Positions 1-11,450 of a stretch of DNA of 64,000 bases are shown in pieces; positions within the stretch are counted from its first letter, which is position 1; each line of letters begins with the position of its first letter. Origin of the DNA: Staphylotrichum longicolle (taxonomy: Eukaryota > Ascomycota > Sordariomycetes > Sordariales > Chaetomiaceae); NCBI GenBank assembly GCA_019096155.1, contig JAHCVI010000001.1, positions 7,440,001 through 7,504,000 on the forward strand, given 5' to 3'. A program made the position numbers and the translations under genes. The notes below the pieces were generated by a model that worked only from the letters and a program-made list of their open reading frames with translations, was not told where the DNA came from and did no database searches.

Positions 1-44
1 ATTTCGCTATATCGTTGTGACGCAGGATGAGGACTTGGTACGTC

Positions 45-83
<39 letters not shown>

Positions 84-749
84 TGGTTTACGGTTTGGGG
101 GTGTTTTGTTTTGTGGACTGATGATCTGAAAACTGACACTTGGGGTTGCAGCGGGACAGGTTACGGTCGGTGGTGCCTACGCCGCTCATGTATGTGAAGC
201 GGAGCGTTGTGGTAAGTCATGTCGAGAATTTAGGGGAGCGTTGGGAGTGATGGCTAACGGACATGGCAGATTCTTGAACCCATGTCATCACATTCGGCGC
301 AGGCGAGGGAGCGGGAAGAGCGTGCCAAGTAAGTCGGCGTCGGCAGTGAAATTGTGATGTTTGCAACACTGACACGCGTGATCAGGTTTATGGATGGCAT
401 CATCAGACAGCCCCAGAAACGGAAGAGGGAGGAAAAGGATTCCGACGAGGAAGGGTCCGGCAGTGAAGGCGAAGACGAGGTTGAGGCGGGCGCCAAAGAC
501 AAGCCCAAGAAGAAGAAGCAGTACGGACGCAAGGGAGCGAATCCGCTATCAGTCAAAAAGTCCAAGAAGAAGTCCGAGCTGGACCAAAAGCCGAGGAAAG
601 CGGCAGGCCCCTCGACTGAGGGCTCGACAGAAACCAAGGCAAAGCGGAAGCGGCGCAAGAAAGCCACGGGGACGGAGGGCGGTGGTGTTGAGCACGCGGA
701 CCAGACGGAACAGGTGCACGCAGCGCCTGTTGAGAGGGCTGAGGCGTGA
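1..749 (+). CDS. UTP23: rRNA-processing protein UTP23, 3' part (5' end outside window)
   Basis: Nucleolar small-subunit processome factor with a degenerate PIN domain, needed for early cleavages of pre-rRNA and removal of snR30. Exons read as 1-37 (frame from base 2), 152-211, 270-328 and 386-749, with GT-AG introns and the frame kept across all three junctions. The first visible peptide, FRYIVVTQDEDL, then RDRLRSVVPTPLMYVKRSVV and ILEPMS, follows the end of the Utp23 PIN domain (family: ATQD-DLR, P-LI-L-RSV-VLEP-S). The tail is highly charged and contains KGANPLSVKKSKKK, the family's C-terminal hallmark, then more Lys/Arg-rich sequence to the TGA at 747. The N-terminal half lies upstream of the window. 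Same strand as the next gene. Identity is secure from two separate conserved blocks. Confidence 0.9.
48..82 (+). repeat. Poly-T tract (about 35 T) in UTP23 intron
   Basis: An almost pure thymidine run lies just after the 5' splice site (GTACGTCC at 38) of the intron at 38-151. It is far longer than the usual polypyrimidine stretch and sits at the donor end, not the acceptor end. Its length is likely to vary between isolates or be misjudged by sequencing. Confidence 0.9.
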
Positions 750-1507
750 GTGGAGGGGTTCACATGCTATAACTTAGTCGTGGGAGTTGGTCGTGGTAAT
801 GCAGGGAAAAATGGGCTGTGCTGTTATACCAGAAGAAGTACGTACAAACACCTCAAATTGTAGAGATATCCATACCCAACCCTGATAACTACTGCGGAAG
901 GCTGAACATATCTTGGTACCTTTTGGAAGTATGTACAGTACGTCTCAAGCCTCAGCTGATAGCTGATGTCAACGGTCAGCCGTTGCAGGCTGGGCATCAA
1001 CCCCACATTCTCCCCCCAACGTTCCATGTGGGGCACACCCTTTGTCAACGTTATCGGGGAGGATGCCAAGCGGCACCCCTGGAAAACCCGGCAGCGGTTG
1101 CAGCGGTTTGCAGCAGTTCTGACATGCAGTCACGAGATAATCTTTTTGTGGTCCAAGAAAGGAGACAAAAAGCTTGACCTCTGCATTTTTCCCGGAACCT
1201 ACGTCGATGCAGCGTTGCCGAGCCGAGCGCAAGGGATCGATCTCGTCATCGGAGACCCCGTTGTTGACTTGGGAGGTGGTCCTCGTGTCTGATAAGCTGC
1301 CCCAGAGCCTGAGACACTAAAACTAGGGAGAGCCTCCACGAACCAGGGGCCCTTTCCCTCTTGTCCCACTGCCCCAGCCCGTTGAAACATAAACCACGAA
1401 CCCCATCTCCGAGAGCCCCTGATCGTTTTTGGTACCCGGGATTTTGTCTTTGTGCAAACAATCCACCGGCCCGGCGCTCGGTTTTCATCTTTCAGCAGCA
1501 CACAGCC
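750..1507. other. Intergenic: UTP23 3' flank and DUF726 gene 5' flank
   Basis: No supported gene. Pyrimidine-rich sequence (about 1340-1400) precedes the downstream start. The frame of the downstream gene is open back to an ATG at 1361, which would add 49 residues, but that extension has no recognisable character. Confidence 0.6.
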
Positions 1508-4500
1508 ATGCCAGGCAGCGACGGGGCCTCGGCTGGCAGTGACCCAACCGTCTCGCCCTCGATCGCGACAAAGACGAGCGATGGCCCCCGGACCCCAACA
1601 CCCCCTGCCCACCCGAAACCAGAACCCGCACCCACCAACACCATGGCCGTCGAACTTGACGACTTCGGCTTGCCCATAAGAAAATACGTGCCACCACCGA
1701 CCGACGCGGAAGCGCCGGACACTGCGGCTGCTGCTGCTGCGAGCACCACCGATGCGCCGCGTCAGCCAGACACGGACGAGGCAAGGGATGATGGGCAACA
1801 AGGCGGAAAGACCGGAGGGAAGGCAGGCAACAAAGAATTGGACGACGCATCTGAGAGCGTGCCGTCGGGCACCGTCAACCGCGTCCAAGGCACCGACGGT
1901 GGCAGCCCGTCTGCGGATGCATCTCGGGCATCTGCGGCTGGATCCCCAAGCGAACCTGTTGTTGCAGAGAGGAAGACGAGTCCGGCACTACAAGGAAAGG
2001 AATCGACGTCCGATACGAAAACAGACGATGCTGAATCACGACTCCCCGACCCGACCGCCGGCCCCACCGCCGACGTGCAACAACCAGACAAAACCCCGGT
2101 CGAGACAAAGGACCAGGCGGTGTCCGAAGCGAAGAAACCGGAACCATCGGCCGCCGAGCACAGGCGCCACGCAAGCAAGGCGTCCGTCGACGTGGGCATG
2201 TCCGAGTTTTCACACCAACAGCTGACCTCGAACCAAGCCGACACCAAGGACGATGATGACGCCGGCTGGCAAGTCATGCCCGCATATGCGCCGTACGATA
2301 TATACGACGACGACAACAAGCTGGTTGCTAGAGAGTACAATGAGGCGGACGACGAGCCAGACGGCTATGCGGGGCTGGGAGGCGCGGGCAAGGGTTACAC
2401 CAAGGTGATGGTCGACGACGATGCAGAGTCTGCGACCAGCATGGACGAGAACACGCAGTATCTCTTCAAGGACCCCGGCGGCGGCACAAGCACGAGCATG
2501 ATGGACGACGATGACAGTCAACGAGACGCCGTGAGCCAGCTGCAGGCCACCAAGGAGCTCCTGACCGAGGGCCAGAGGATCGCCTACGTGGGCTTGACGA
2601 GATTGGAGCTCTCGGCGATGCTGAAAGACGCCGAGTCGGTGAAACACTCCTCCAAGACGAAGAAGCAGGTGAACCTGGCGGCCGAGAACATGAAGATGTG
2701 GAGTCAAAAGATGATGATCAGGCTCTATACCCACATGGACATCAGCCCGGCCGAGCAGGTCATGATCGAACAGCTCAGCGCCCACGGCGTTATGCCGCAA
2801 GACCTCACCCCTGTCTTGATGGCTAACGCCCGCGTGCGGAACCCGATGGCGGCCGACCAGGAGTCCAAGACCTCCGTCTCGAGCCCAGGCACCTCCAGGC
2901 CCGCCTCGGTTGTCAGTCCTATGAAGGAGGAAGCTGCCGAGCCACCACCCCCTTACTCGGTTGAAGACGACTCGGAGCTTACGGCTCCCGTGAGGACACC
3001 GTCGCAGATGCCCACCACGCAAAAGATTGACATCGACATCCGGTGGACCGTCTTGTGTGATTTGTTCTTGGTGCTTATCGCAGATTCCATCTACGACGCG
3101 AGATCTCGCGTACTCCTGGAGAAGGTCGCCCAGGATCTCGACATCACCTGGCTGGATATCTGCCGCTTCGAGAAGAAGGTTACGGACGCACTGGAGATGC
3201 AGGCAAGCGCCGAAAAGGAGAACTGGGACGAAGGCGAGCATATGGAGAACCGCCGCAAGCGGGCTCTCAAGAGACGCTACATGATGATGGGACTTGCCAC
3301 GGTTGGGGGTGGCCTCGTCATCGGCTTGTCCGCGGGCCTCCTCGCCCCCGTCATCGGCATGGGTCTAGCAGCCGGCTTCACGACAATAGGCATTGGCGGC
3401 ACGAGTGGGTTCCTCGCAGGCGCTGGCGGCGCCGCAATCATCACGTCAAGCGCAGCGGCGTCAGGTAGTTTTATCGGCATCCGAGCCGCCAACAGGAGGA
3501 CAGGAGCCGTCAAGACGTTTGAGTATCGGCCGTTGAACAACAACAAACGCGTGAATCTGATCGTTACCGTCTCGGGGTGGATGACAGGCAAAGTTGATGA
3601 CGTTCGGCTGCCCTTCAGCACAGTGGACCCCGTCATGGGAGATATTTACTCGGTGCTTTGGGAACCTGAGATGCTCACCAGCATGGGTGATACCATCAAC
3701 ATCCTTGCAACCGAGGTAAGCCCCTGGCCTAACTGTTGGGTAAAATGATGGATGTAGAGAGGACTGACATGGCACCTTCGTTAGGCTCTCACCCAAGGTC
3801 TTCAGCAGCTCCTGGGCAGCACCGTTCTCATCGGCTTGATGTCCGCCCTTCAGTTGCCCGTCGTCTTGACCAAACTTGCCTACCTCATTGACAACCCCTG
3901 GGCCGTCTCCCTCGACCGCGCCGTGATGGCCGGTTTGATCCTCGCTGACTCGCTCATTGATCGAAACCTGGGCACCCGCCCAGTTACCCTCGTCGGCTAT
4001 TCTCTCGGCAGTCGAGTCATCTTCTCTTGCCTCCAGGAGCTTGCCAAGAAGGGCGCGTTCGGCCTCGTGCAGAATGTGTACCTCTTCGGCAGCCCCATGG
4101 TCGTCAAGACCGACGAATATCTGCGCGCGCGCACCGTGGTGTCGGGCCGCTTCGTCAACGGCTACAACCGCAACGACTGGATCCTCGGGTACCTGTTCCG
4201 CCTGACCAACGGCGGCATCAGGCGCGTCGCGGGCCTCGCTCCCATCGAGAACATTCCAGGACTTGAGAACATGGACGTGTCAGAATTCGTCGTCGGGCAC
4301 ATGGACTACCGGACGGCCATGCCGCGTCTCATGCGGGAGTGCGGCTGGCTGGTCGAGAGCGACGAGTTTACCGAGATTGAAGACCCGGATCCCGACAACT
4401 ACCAGGAGCGGCAGCGCGAGTTGATCAGCGAGATCGAAGAAGCAAGGAGAGAGCTGGAAAAGGAGGGCAAGGGCAGCAAGGGCGGCGCTTTTGGCTTCTT

Positions 4501-5305
4501 CAAGCGCAAGAAGGCCCCCGAGAAGCAAGAGTGGGAGGTGTACGAGGACGCAAAGGGGAACAAGGCGGCGGCCAGCGGAAAGACGGAGGACAAGGAAGGG
4601 AACAACCACGGTGTACTCTTTGACGTCGATGCCATCCGCGCCGAGATCGCCAGAGACAACCACGACAAGAAAGACGCTGACATCGACGAGGAGCTGCTCC
4701 AGGTCAGAGAAATCAAGAGCACCCTCCCGCCCATCAAACTCGAACTCAACCCCAACACCGCAACCAACCCCGGTCTTACCCCTCCAGGGAAGTCGAAAAC
4801 CCAACGGCAAAGCCTCCGCGAAACCAGATCCGCCGAGGCCATCGCCTCCCACCCCTCACCCGACGACACCAGGACACCACCGCCGTACGAAGCCCGTTCC
4901 TCCCACGACCCGGCCTCGTCATCCATCGCACAAACCCGAACGCCTACCTTCTCATCGACGCACATTGTTGAGAACAAAAAGAGCCCATACCATTCCTACG
5001 GCCACAGCCCGGGCGGCTACGGCGGAGGCGACGATGGCGGCCTAGACGATGAGGTCAGCATGACGTTTGACACGGGGTTCAACGACGACGACGACGACCG
5101 TCACGAGGTTGTCAAACCGGCGGCTTCCGCGGCGTCCCCGGTTGGTGGAGTGGGTGCCGGGGCGGCGTCGGCCGCGGCGGCGGCGGGGAGGCCCGAGATG
5201 GTTAGGTCGGCCCAGACGGTGCCGAATATCACGCTGGCGGATCCGTGGGCGGATGAGGATGAGGAGTTTGGGAAGGAGAAGGAGATCCAGATGACGTTTG
5301 CTTAA
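1508..5305 (+). CDS. DUF726 (TMCO4/Mil1-like) membrane alpha/beta-hydrolase-fold protein
   Basis: Exons 1508-3715 and 3785-5305, giving 1,242 residues. Residues 1 to about 340 are acidic, Ser/Thr/Pro-rich and probably disordered. A conserved domain starts near residue 360. A Gly/Ala-rich hydrophobic block at about 591-660 (MMMGLATVGGGLVIGLSAG onward) probably spans the membrane. It is followed by a hydrolase-like region with LVGYSLGSR, a GxSxG nucleophile elbow with Ser about 809, then NVYLFGSP and the NDW and GH motifs of DUF726. The C-terminal 350 residues are low complexity with a Lys/Glu coiled stretch. The yeast relative (YFL034W, Mil1) binds clathrin adaptor Apm2; human TMCO4 is a relative. 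Enzyme activity is unproven. I chose the ATG at 1508 because the reading frame before it looks non-coding. Confidence 0.88.
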
Positions 5306-5715
5306 GGGGTTTGGGTTTGGGTTGTGAGATGGGGTTGCATTAATGAGCGAGTTGTGATTAATGATGGATGGGTCTGGGGCGGGATGGGGTCTGGTTGATC
5401 TAGAAGGGGATATGGTTCACGTACGATCCATAGTTGATGTTTAACGCCGCATTGGGGGGTCCAGCGAATGGTACTTATCTTGTTTTGTGTTTTATGGTTC
5501 TGGGCTGGTGGGCTTCGTGCTTCTACATTCCCTCTTCAGACAGCGTACAAGTCTGCCAGTATTCATGACCTCCTTCCATGGTATCGGGGCGCGGGTATTT
5601 TACTACTGTAAATCATTGCATTGAGAGTCATCAATCAATCCATCATCTCGCCCTCCTCCTTTGACTCATCGTAACCTACAGCGCCTGGCACAGCTCCTCC
5701 CAACTCAGTTCAGCA
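5306..5715. other. Convergent 3' flanks
   Basis: Tail-to-tail space between the DUF726 gene (+) and the acylphosphatase gene (-). I see only probable 3' untranslated sequence and no further coding signal. Confidence 0.6.
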
Positions 5716-6510
5716 TCAGCGCCGGATCTCAAACTCAGTCTCGCCCTCCACGACATCCCTCTCTTCCTTGTCCAGCCGGACGACCTGGGCGTGCTTCGGA
5801 CCCCTGTCGACCTCCTTGAGGAATGTCGCGATGGCGCCGTCCTCGCCTTGCGCTTCTCCCTCGACCTACACCATGGCATGTCAAGTCAGGTTTCGTTTCT
5901 TTTTGGTCAAGAATTAAGAGTGGAGATGATAACCACCCGGAACTAGCATCGTCATCCACCTTGTGAAACTCAGAGTCGAAGAGGAAGGTGATGTTAGGGG
6001 AAAGTGATGGCGAAACAAATAAATACCTACCTTATTGGTGTCCGTGTTGCGGACCCAGCCGGTCAGCTTGTGCTCGAGGGCGCGGTGGCGGGTGAAGTAG
6101 CTTGGGGGGAAACACACAAGTCAGCATGCTGGGGATGGTGTCTGGGAGTGTTCACATTATATGGTAACAGAGCTACGTCTCGAAGCCGAGACAAGAGAAA
6201 AAATGCTGTGATACAGTTGGTCTGGGGTAGTCACTGGCACTGACCGGAAGTTGACACCTAGAGAAAGTCTTTTGTTAGCGGGGTATGGTTTTCAGTAAAG
6301 AATACATATTCTGGGCGTGACAATTCCGGCAGATCAAAAGACAGAAGATGTCACGGGGAGAGCGAGTTTAAACTTAGGAATACGAACGCCCTTACCTTGC
6401 ACCACACCACCATGTGCGAGGAAGTAGACCTGCCCCGTCGGTGTTAAGTTGATGGGGTCGGAGAAGTGGACTGCGGAGCGACTCAAGCGCAAACATACTC
6501 TCTTCACCAT
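5716..6510 (-). CDS. Acylphosphatase (92 aa, five exons)
   Basis: Small cytosolic enzyme hydrolysing the carboxyl-phosphate bond of acylphosphates. No single long reading frame shows it; I assembled it from exons 6499-6510, 6396-6429, 6245-6257, 6031-6100 and 5716-5865 (279 nt, frame kept throughout). Exon 1 has four codons (MVKR) and is followed by GTATGT; exon 3 has only 13 nt. The product matches the family end to end: VYFLAHGGVVQGVNFRYFTR is the phosphate-binding loop with catalytic Arg20, GWVRNT carries catalytic Asn38, then VEGEAQG, and the tail ends EFEIRR. Length (92) is normal for the family (90-100). Both flanking genes are unrelated. The splice pattern is inferred, but the continuous family match makes it strong. 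Confidence 0.9.
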
Positions 6511-7089
6511 CCTGGCCAACGTTGAGCCGGGTTTTTTGTCGACTAGTTTCTTTGAACTGAATGAGGGGCACTTGGTGTTCCTGGGCAACAATGCGGGATG
6601 TTCTGCCAAATTGTTCGGCAGGTTAAGATGCTGGGAGGCAGGACCAACGTACTGTGTAGCGTTCAACACAATGGGTGTCTGGATGATGTCAAAGGGGGTT
6701 AAGAGCACTGATAAGATAAGGATGGCCGCGTCAATGGAGGAGTGTTGAGGCAACAAAACCCGCCCCTTAGGGTGAACCCCTGAGACAGCTTTGCTCTCAG
6801 AATCGATATTTTCCCTCCTCGGAACCATGATATAGATATGTGGAGGGTTTTGAGCTCAGATCAACGGAGGCCGCTCGCAACATCACGGCCAAGTAGCGCA
6901 CTCACATTTCGACGTATTCCAGGGACCAGGTACAGTTCAAAGTGAACTCGAGCCAGTCTAAGTGCCATTCCGAATGCCAAACATCTCCAACATGTAACAT
7001 GCCATCGCCGAGCCCAAAGGACAAAACAAAAAAAAAACATACATGACTTCAACCCCTCCCCTTCTCCTCTCTTTCCTCCCCGCCCACGC
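6511..7089. other. Intergenic: acylphosphatase promoter side and VMA13 3' flank
   Basis: Both neighbours are transcribed leftward. The stretch holds the 5' flank of the acylphosphatase gene and the 3' end of VMA13. A TTAGGG hexamer lies at 6767-6772. Open frames here have no family character. Confidence 0.5.
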
Positions 7090-8651
7090 TCACTTCGAAT
7101 CAAAGCTGTACTGCAGCCACCCGCCGAGCGCCCGCAGGCTCTCCCATCGCACATTCTCGTCCGCCTCGCCCATCAGCTCCATGACGCGCGTCTTGAGCCC
7201 CAGCCGCTCCAGCTGGCCCCGCTTCTCGGGCACCTCGCGCACGAGGCAGCCAATGTCGTTGCAGGCGATGGCGAGCACCGCCTTGTCGTTCTCCCACGGC
7301 TTGCGCATGATGTCGGCGAGCCTGCGCACGAGCGCGCCGTTCTCGTGCTCGAGGATCCGCCGCGCGTTCTCGGCCCAGAACACGGTGCTGCGGTGCGGCG
7401 GCGACCACCGCAGGTGGCCCGAGTTGAGCTCGCCCACGTACTCGTCAAACGTCGTCTTGGTCTTGGTGTACTCCTCGAGCAGCTCGCGGAGCTTGTCCAT
7501 GTCTTCCCGCAGGTCCGGGTCGGCGAGCTGCCGCGTCTGGAGGTTCTGGAGCAGGGGCGGGAGCCGGGCGAGCACGGCGATGGGGAGGAGTGTGTTTTGG
7601 TTCTGGGTGAGGAGGTTGAGAAGTGTCGAGACGAGCAGGCGGGTGGTCTTTTCCTTGGGTGAGAGACGGAGGAGTTGCGTGTAGAGCAGGACAATGTCGT
7701 ATTCGCTGGAAAGACGTCAGCAAAAGACTGAAACGGAGGACCGTACTGGACATCAAAGCGCTTACTCGTTCAGATCGTCCCCAATGTCGGCAGCCTCAAA
7801 ACTGAGCTGCCACAACACAACACGCACCCTGTAGAGGAGCTGCAAACCTACCCCGCCGGCGAGGGAACCCCCGAAGCCGCTCCCCGCCGTCCCTGTCGTG
7901 CCGCTCCAGAGGCTGGCCGAAGCATCACCGTTCACGCCGGCCGCCGCTCGAAGAATATCAATCAAGGGCGTGACCGTTTCGCTCCTCTGCTTCCAGAACT
8001 GTTGCCGCGGCGCGCGGCCGTAGAGCAGGGACGAGTATTCCTGCACGCCAATGTCTTGGAGCCCGGCGTCCGAGTTCTTGGTGAGGGAGGAGAGATAGCT
8101 AAAGATGACGGGCAGAGCCTTGTCGACTGTGGCGGGCGACTCGTCCCTGGATCCAGCCATGAGACTGACTAGCACGGTCGACGTGAGCAGCGGGATGGGG
8201 TCTTCGGTGTTGGAGGAGTGGGCGAGAAGAGGAAGGAGTTGCCGGTACGGGTCGCCGGCCCGAAGGATGGCTTTGGATAGGGCGGGAATGTCTGCGATGC
8301 CACGGGCCAGTCAGTCAGCGGCGCCGCCAATGGCAGCAAAAGTGGAAGGGACATACTGTCGAGCAGGTCGCTGAGGAGCACGAGGATGTACTGGACGACA
8401 TCCTGACGCTTCGACGCGGACTCCAGCACGCTCTTCTTTCCCGGCCCCCCTACGAACAGTATGCGGTAGCCGTCGAGATCGGACTCGACCGTCTGCTTGC
8501 GCACATCGCGCTTGACCTTGTCGACGGCGCGGATGCGGGCGAGCTGGTCGTCGGTCAGGGTGCCTGCGCGCACGGCGCCATCCCACGGAATCGGCCGCTG
8601 CCGGATGTTGCTTTGCAGCGATGCGAGATGTGGCGGTGGATCGAGTAGCAT
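7090..8651 (-). CDS. VMA13: V-type ATPase subunit H
   Basis: Subunit H of the peripheral V1 sector, required for activity of assembled V-ATPase and for silencing free V1; it acts at the vacuole and other acidic membranes. Exons 8357-8651, 7766-8291 and 7090-7705 give 478 residues, the same size as the yeast protein. N-terminus: MLLDPPPHLASLQSNIRQR followed by IPWDG, then GPGKKSVLESASKRQDVVQY, typical of Vma13. The middle is HEAT/armadillo-like (LLPLLAHSSNTEDPIPLLTS, YSSLLYGR). The C-terminal domain has the diagnostic AIACNDIGCLVRE and LGLKTRVMELMGEADENVRW. Introns begin GTATGT and GTAAGC. A Gly/Ser-rich insert (SGTTGTAGSGFGGSLAGG) sits in the middle of the protein. Divergent from the gene at 10185 across a 1.5 kb spacer. 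Confidence 0.95.
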
Positions 8652-10184
8652 GGTGCAGAAGGGGTTTGCTGGTCTCGGTCCTGATGAAGCTCAAGATAGC
8701 TCGGCCTGGTGGTTTCGTCTTGGAGGTTGGAGCCACTGAGGCTTGGCCCAGCAAGACGGCCAACCCCAGTTACGTAACTGCACCATGGGCGGGGCACTGC
8801 AGCTCCTTCAAGGCTCGGGTTCATTCAACAGCTCGTCCGCCTTGTCGGGCCAGCCCACGATTGGACAAAAACACTCTGAACATTCAAAAGAGCAAAGTGC
8901 CGTTTCAATCGAGAAGATTCTACGTAGTGCAATTCTTGCAAGCCCTCCCATCCAAACCATAATGTTCATCGCTTTTCTCACTGCATCATTGACTGCGGTT
9001 TGCGGTTGGAAAGAGGAGGAAGAGGGTCGCCAAGACGCTGTCGTCTTCGATGCGAGAGAGAGACGACGATTGGCTTGAGAACCTTGGCTGCTAGTGAGCG
9101 ACAGGGGAGCCACCCAGGATCTTGTTGATAAGATTGGGTGCTGCCGATAATCGTCAACGGAGACGGGAATGGCGGGGCAATGCGCCCGAGGCGAGCTCCA
9201 TGGCTTGTGCCTGTAAACAACGGGCGTCATGGTTCAGAAAAAAAAAGGAAGCAGGGCCAGCAGCAGGCCTCGGAGCGAGGGCGACCCTGCAGCTTGCCAA
9301 CTCAGCTCATTGCCCCATGCTGTCATGCAGCGGCATCCGGGCTGCAGAATTGGCAGGGACGAGGCCAGATCAAGCGGGAACCCGGCGCCAGGAACAGAAG
9401 GACAGCCGCCCTCTCAGCTTGCAACGTGGGAACTGTCGCTCACGAATTGAGACCCTGGATCCAAAGCCAAGCAGGGGAATCGCTTGTTGTGACAGGCTGC
9501 CGTGGGCCGTTCTGGAGAAATGGGTGTGTGAATTTGTGAAATGCGCGAGGTTGGGCGTGTCAAGTTTCTGGACTGAACTCCCATTTTGGAGGAGGTTGGG
9601 AACACCAATTGCGCCCGACCACCAAGCAAGCTTCACCGTCCCAGCCATTTGCAATACGGCTGCAATAAATCCCGCCTTGCAGAACCCCCCGCCCTTTGAC
9701 TTTCTTTCCTTTTGCTGCTGGTTCTAGAACCTTGCGCTGCAATTTTCCGGCATCATTTTCGAGTTTTTGCTGTTCCAACAACTTTCGCTCGACACCTCAC
9801 GATCCCTTCTTCTCGCTCTTTTCAAGTACCCCACCCCAGGCGCTGGCATTTCGGTCGGCGCAGAAAGGGTGCAGCTCGGGTGCACACTGACGCACACTGA
9901 CACGCATTCCACGGGTCGGACCGCGTGCCGAGCACGATATTTGGGATTGTCAGACATCAGACGACAGCCGACACCCGAGGCGACAACCAGAGCGCCAACA
10001 ACATTTACATTCACTCACTCCCTCCCCTAGTCGGCACTCGCACGCTCTCGTCCGCTCCGAATTCCAGTTCCCGGCCCCGCCCCGCCCCGCCCGGGAGCCT
10101 GGCCGCCGGCGCGCACCGGAGTCCGTCTCCACCACCACCGCCGATTCCGCCCCAGGATATCCCCCGTCCCGATTTTCAGCAAAC
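8652..10184. other. Divergent intergenic region between VMA13 and a membrane-protein gene
   Basis: 1.5 kb containing both promoters. Directly before the ATG at 10185 it is GC- and C-rich (10060-10150, with CGCCCC repeats). Upstream ATGs occur, one at 9925 opening a frame that overlaps the main start, so translational control through upstream frames is possible. No gene is supported. Confidence 0.5.
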
Positions 10185-11450
10185 ATGGCGGCCCGGCCGT
10201 CATCACTGCTAGGCCTCCGCTCAGCCATATGGCTCCTGCTCGCGAGCTGTGCCCACGAGGCCCTTGCCATTCCCTACCCGAAAGACGACCTACACGCTGC
10301 GGGCTATGGCTACCTCATGCCGCGCCAATGCAACCAATACTGCGGCTACCAAAACATGTACTGCTGCGAGCAGGGGTCTGTGTGCTACACCTCAAACGGC
10401 ATCGCAGGGTGTTCGGCAGCCGCGGGGGGAGGCTACGCGTGGTACACGACGACATGGACCCTGACGCAAACCTTCACCAAGACCTACAACTCCTTCATCC
10501 CCGCCGCGACAGCCCCCGCCGGAGGCGGCAACTGCGTTCCGCCCGAGGGCTCGGGCCAGATTGCCTGCGGCAAGATTTGCTGCGCGAGCTGGCAGTACTG
10601 CGCCTATGACGGCCAATGCATGGCCAACATCCCCGGCCCCGTCGGCCCGGCCCCGACAAGCGCCGTCGCCACCGGCGGCGAGCCCGTCACGACCCCCTTC
10701 AGCGCGCCCTACCGCGTGACAAGCGGCACCCTGACAGCGTCATCCACGGGCACCGCGGCTGCAGGCGCCGCCACCACCTCGGGCGGGGTAAGCCCCGGGG
10801 GTACGTCGAGCGGGTTGAGCGGCGGTGCCATCGCCGGCATCGTCGTGGGCACGATCGCCGGTGTCGCCCTGCTCCTGCTGATCTGCGCGTGCTGCGTGGT
10901 CCGCGGCCTGTGGCACGGCCTGCTCGCGATCCTCGGGCTCGGCAAGAAGAAGAAGACCGAGGTGATCGAGGAGGAGCGCTACACGCGGCGCAGCTCGGCG
11001 CACTCGCACCGCGACAACCACGGGTCGTGGTACGGCGGCCGCCCCAGCACCGTGTCAGGGCGCAAGGAGAAGGAGAAGAGCAAAGGCGCGGGCCTGCTCG
11101 GCCTGGGCGCCGCGCTCGGAACCCTGGCGCTGCTGCTGGGCTTGAAGCGCGACAAGAAGAAGAAGAGCCCCCCGAGCCGGGCCAGGAGCAACGTGAGCAG
11201 CAGCTACTGGTCTGACTCGTACACGGCGACCAGTCCAAGTGAGTTTACCCAACCTGTCCCTCCCGTGTCTCCCTCTGCCAAACAGTTACACTAACAATGA
11301 CCCGCAACAGGCTCAAGAAGCAGCGACAGGCGAACCCGCCACTCCGCCCGGCACAGCAGGGCCCCGAGCCGCGTAACGAGGACGACACACACCCACACCC
11401 GCGTGTCGAGAGCGCCGTCGGCTCGATCGGCACGCTCGCCCCGGTCATGA
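10185..11450 (+). CDS. Cysteine-rich type I membrane protein, possible cell-surface sensor
   Basis: Exons 10185-11238 and 11311-11450 (branch site CTAAC at 11291) give 397 residues. Residues 1-29 are a signal peptide ending near AHEALA. The ectodomain has two Cys clusters, RQCNQYCGYQNMYCC and CGKICCASWQYCAYDGQC, separated by a Thr/Tyr-rich stretch, then a Ser/Thr/Gly-rich stalk. A membrane helix at about 212-236 (AIAGIVVGTIAGVALLLLIC) is followed by a basic tail. A second hydrophobic segment lies at about 300-320. The last exon is Arg/Ser-rich. The architecture (signal, Cys-rich head, Ser/Thr stalk, one helix, short tail) resembles fungal WSC/Mid2-type wall sensors, but the Cys spacing does not clearly fit the WSC domain. 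Function not assigned. Confidence 0.75.

Noticed and set aside
2210..3241. Minus-strand open frame of 343 codons opposite the DUF726 gene
   Set aside because: It is a shadow of the GC-rich coding strand; its residues are His/Arg/Val-rich without motifs, while the + strand frame carries a recognised family.
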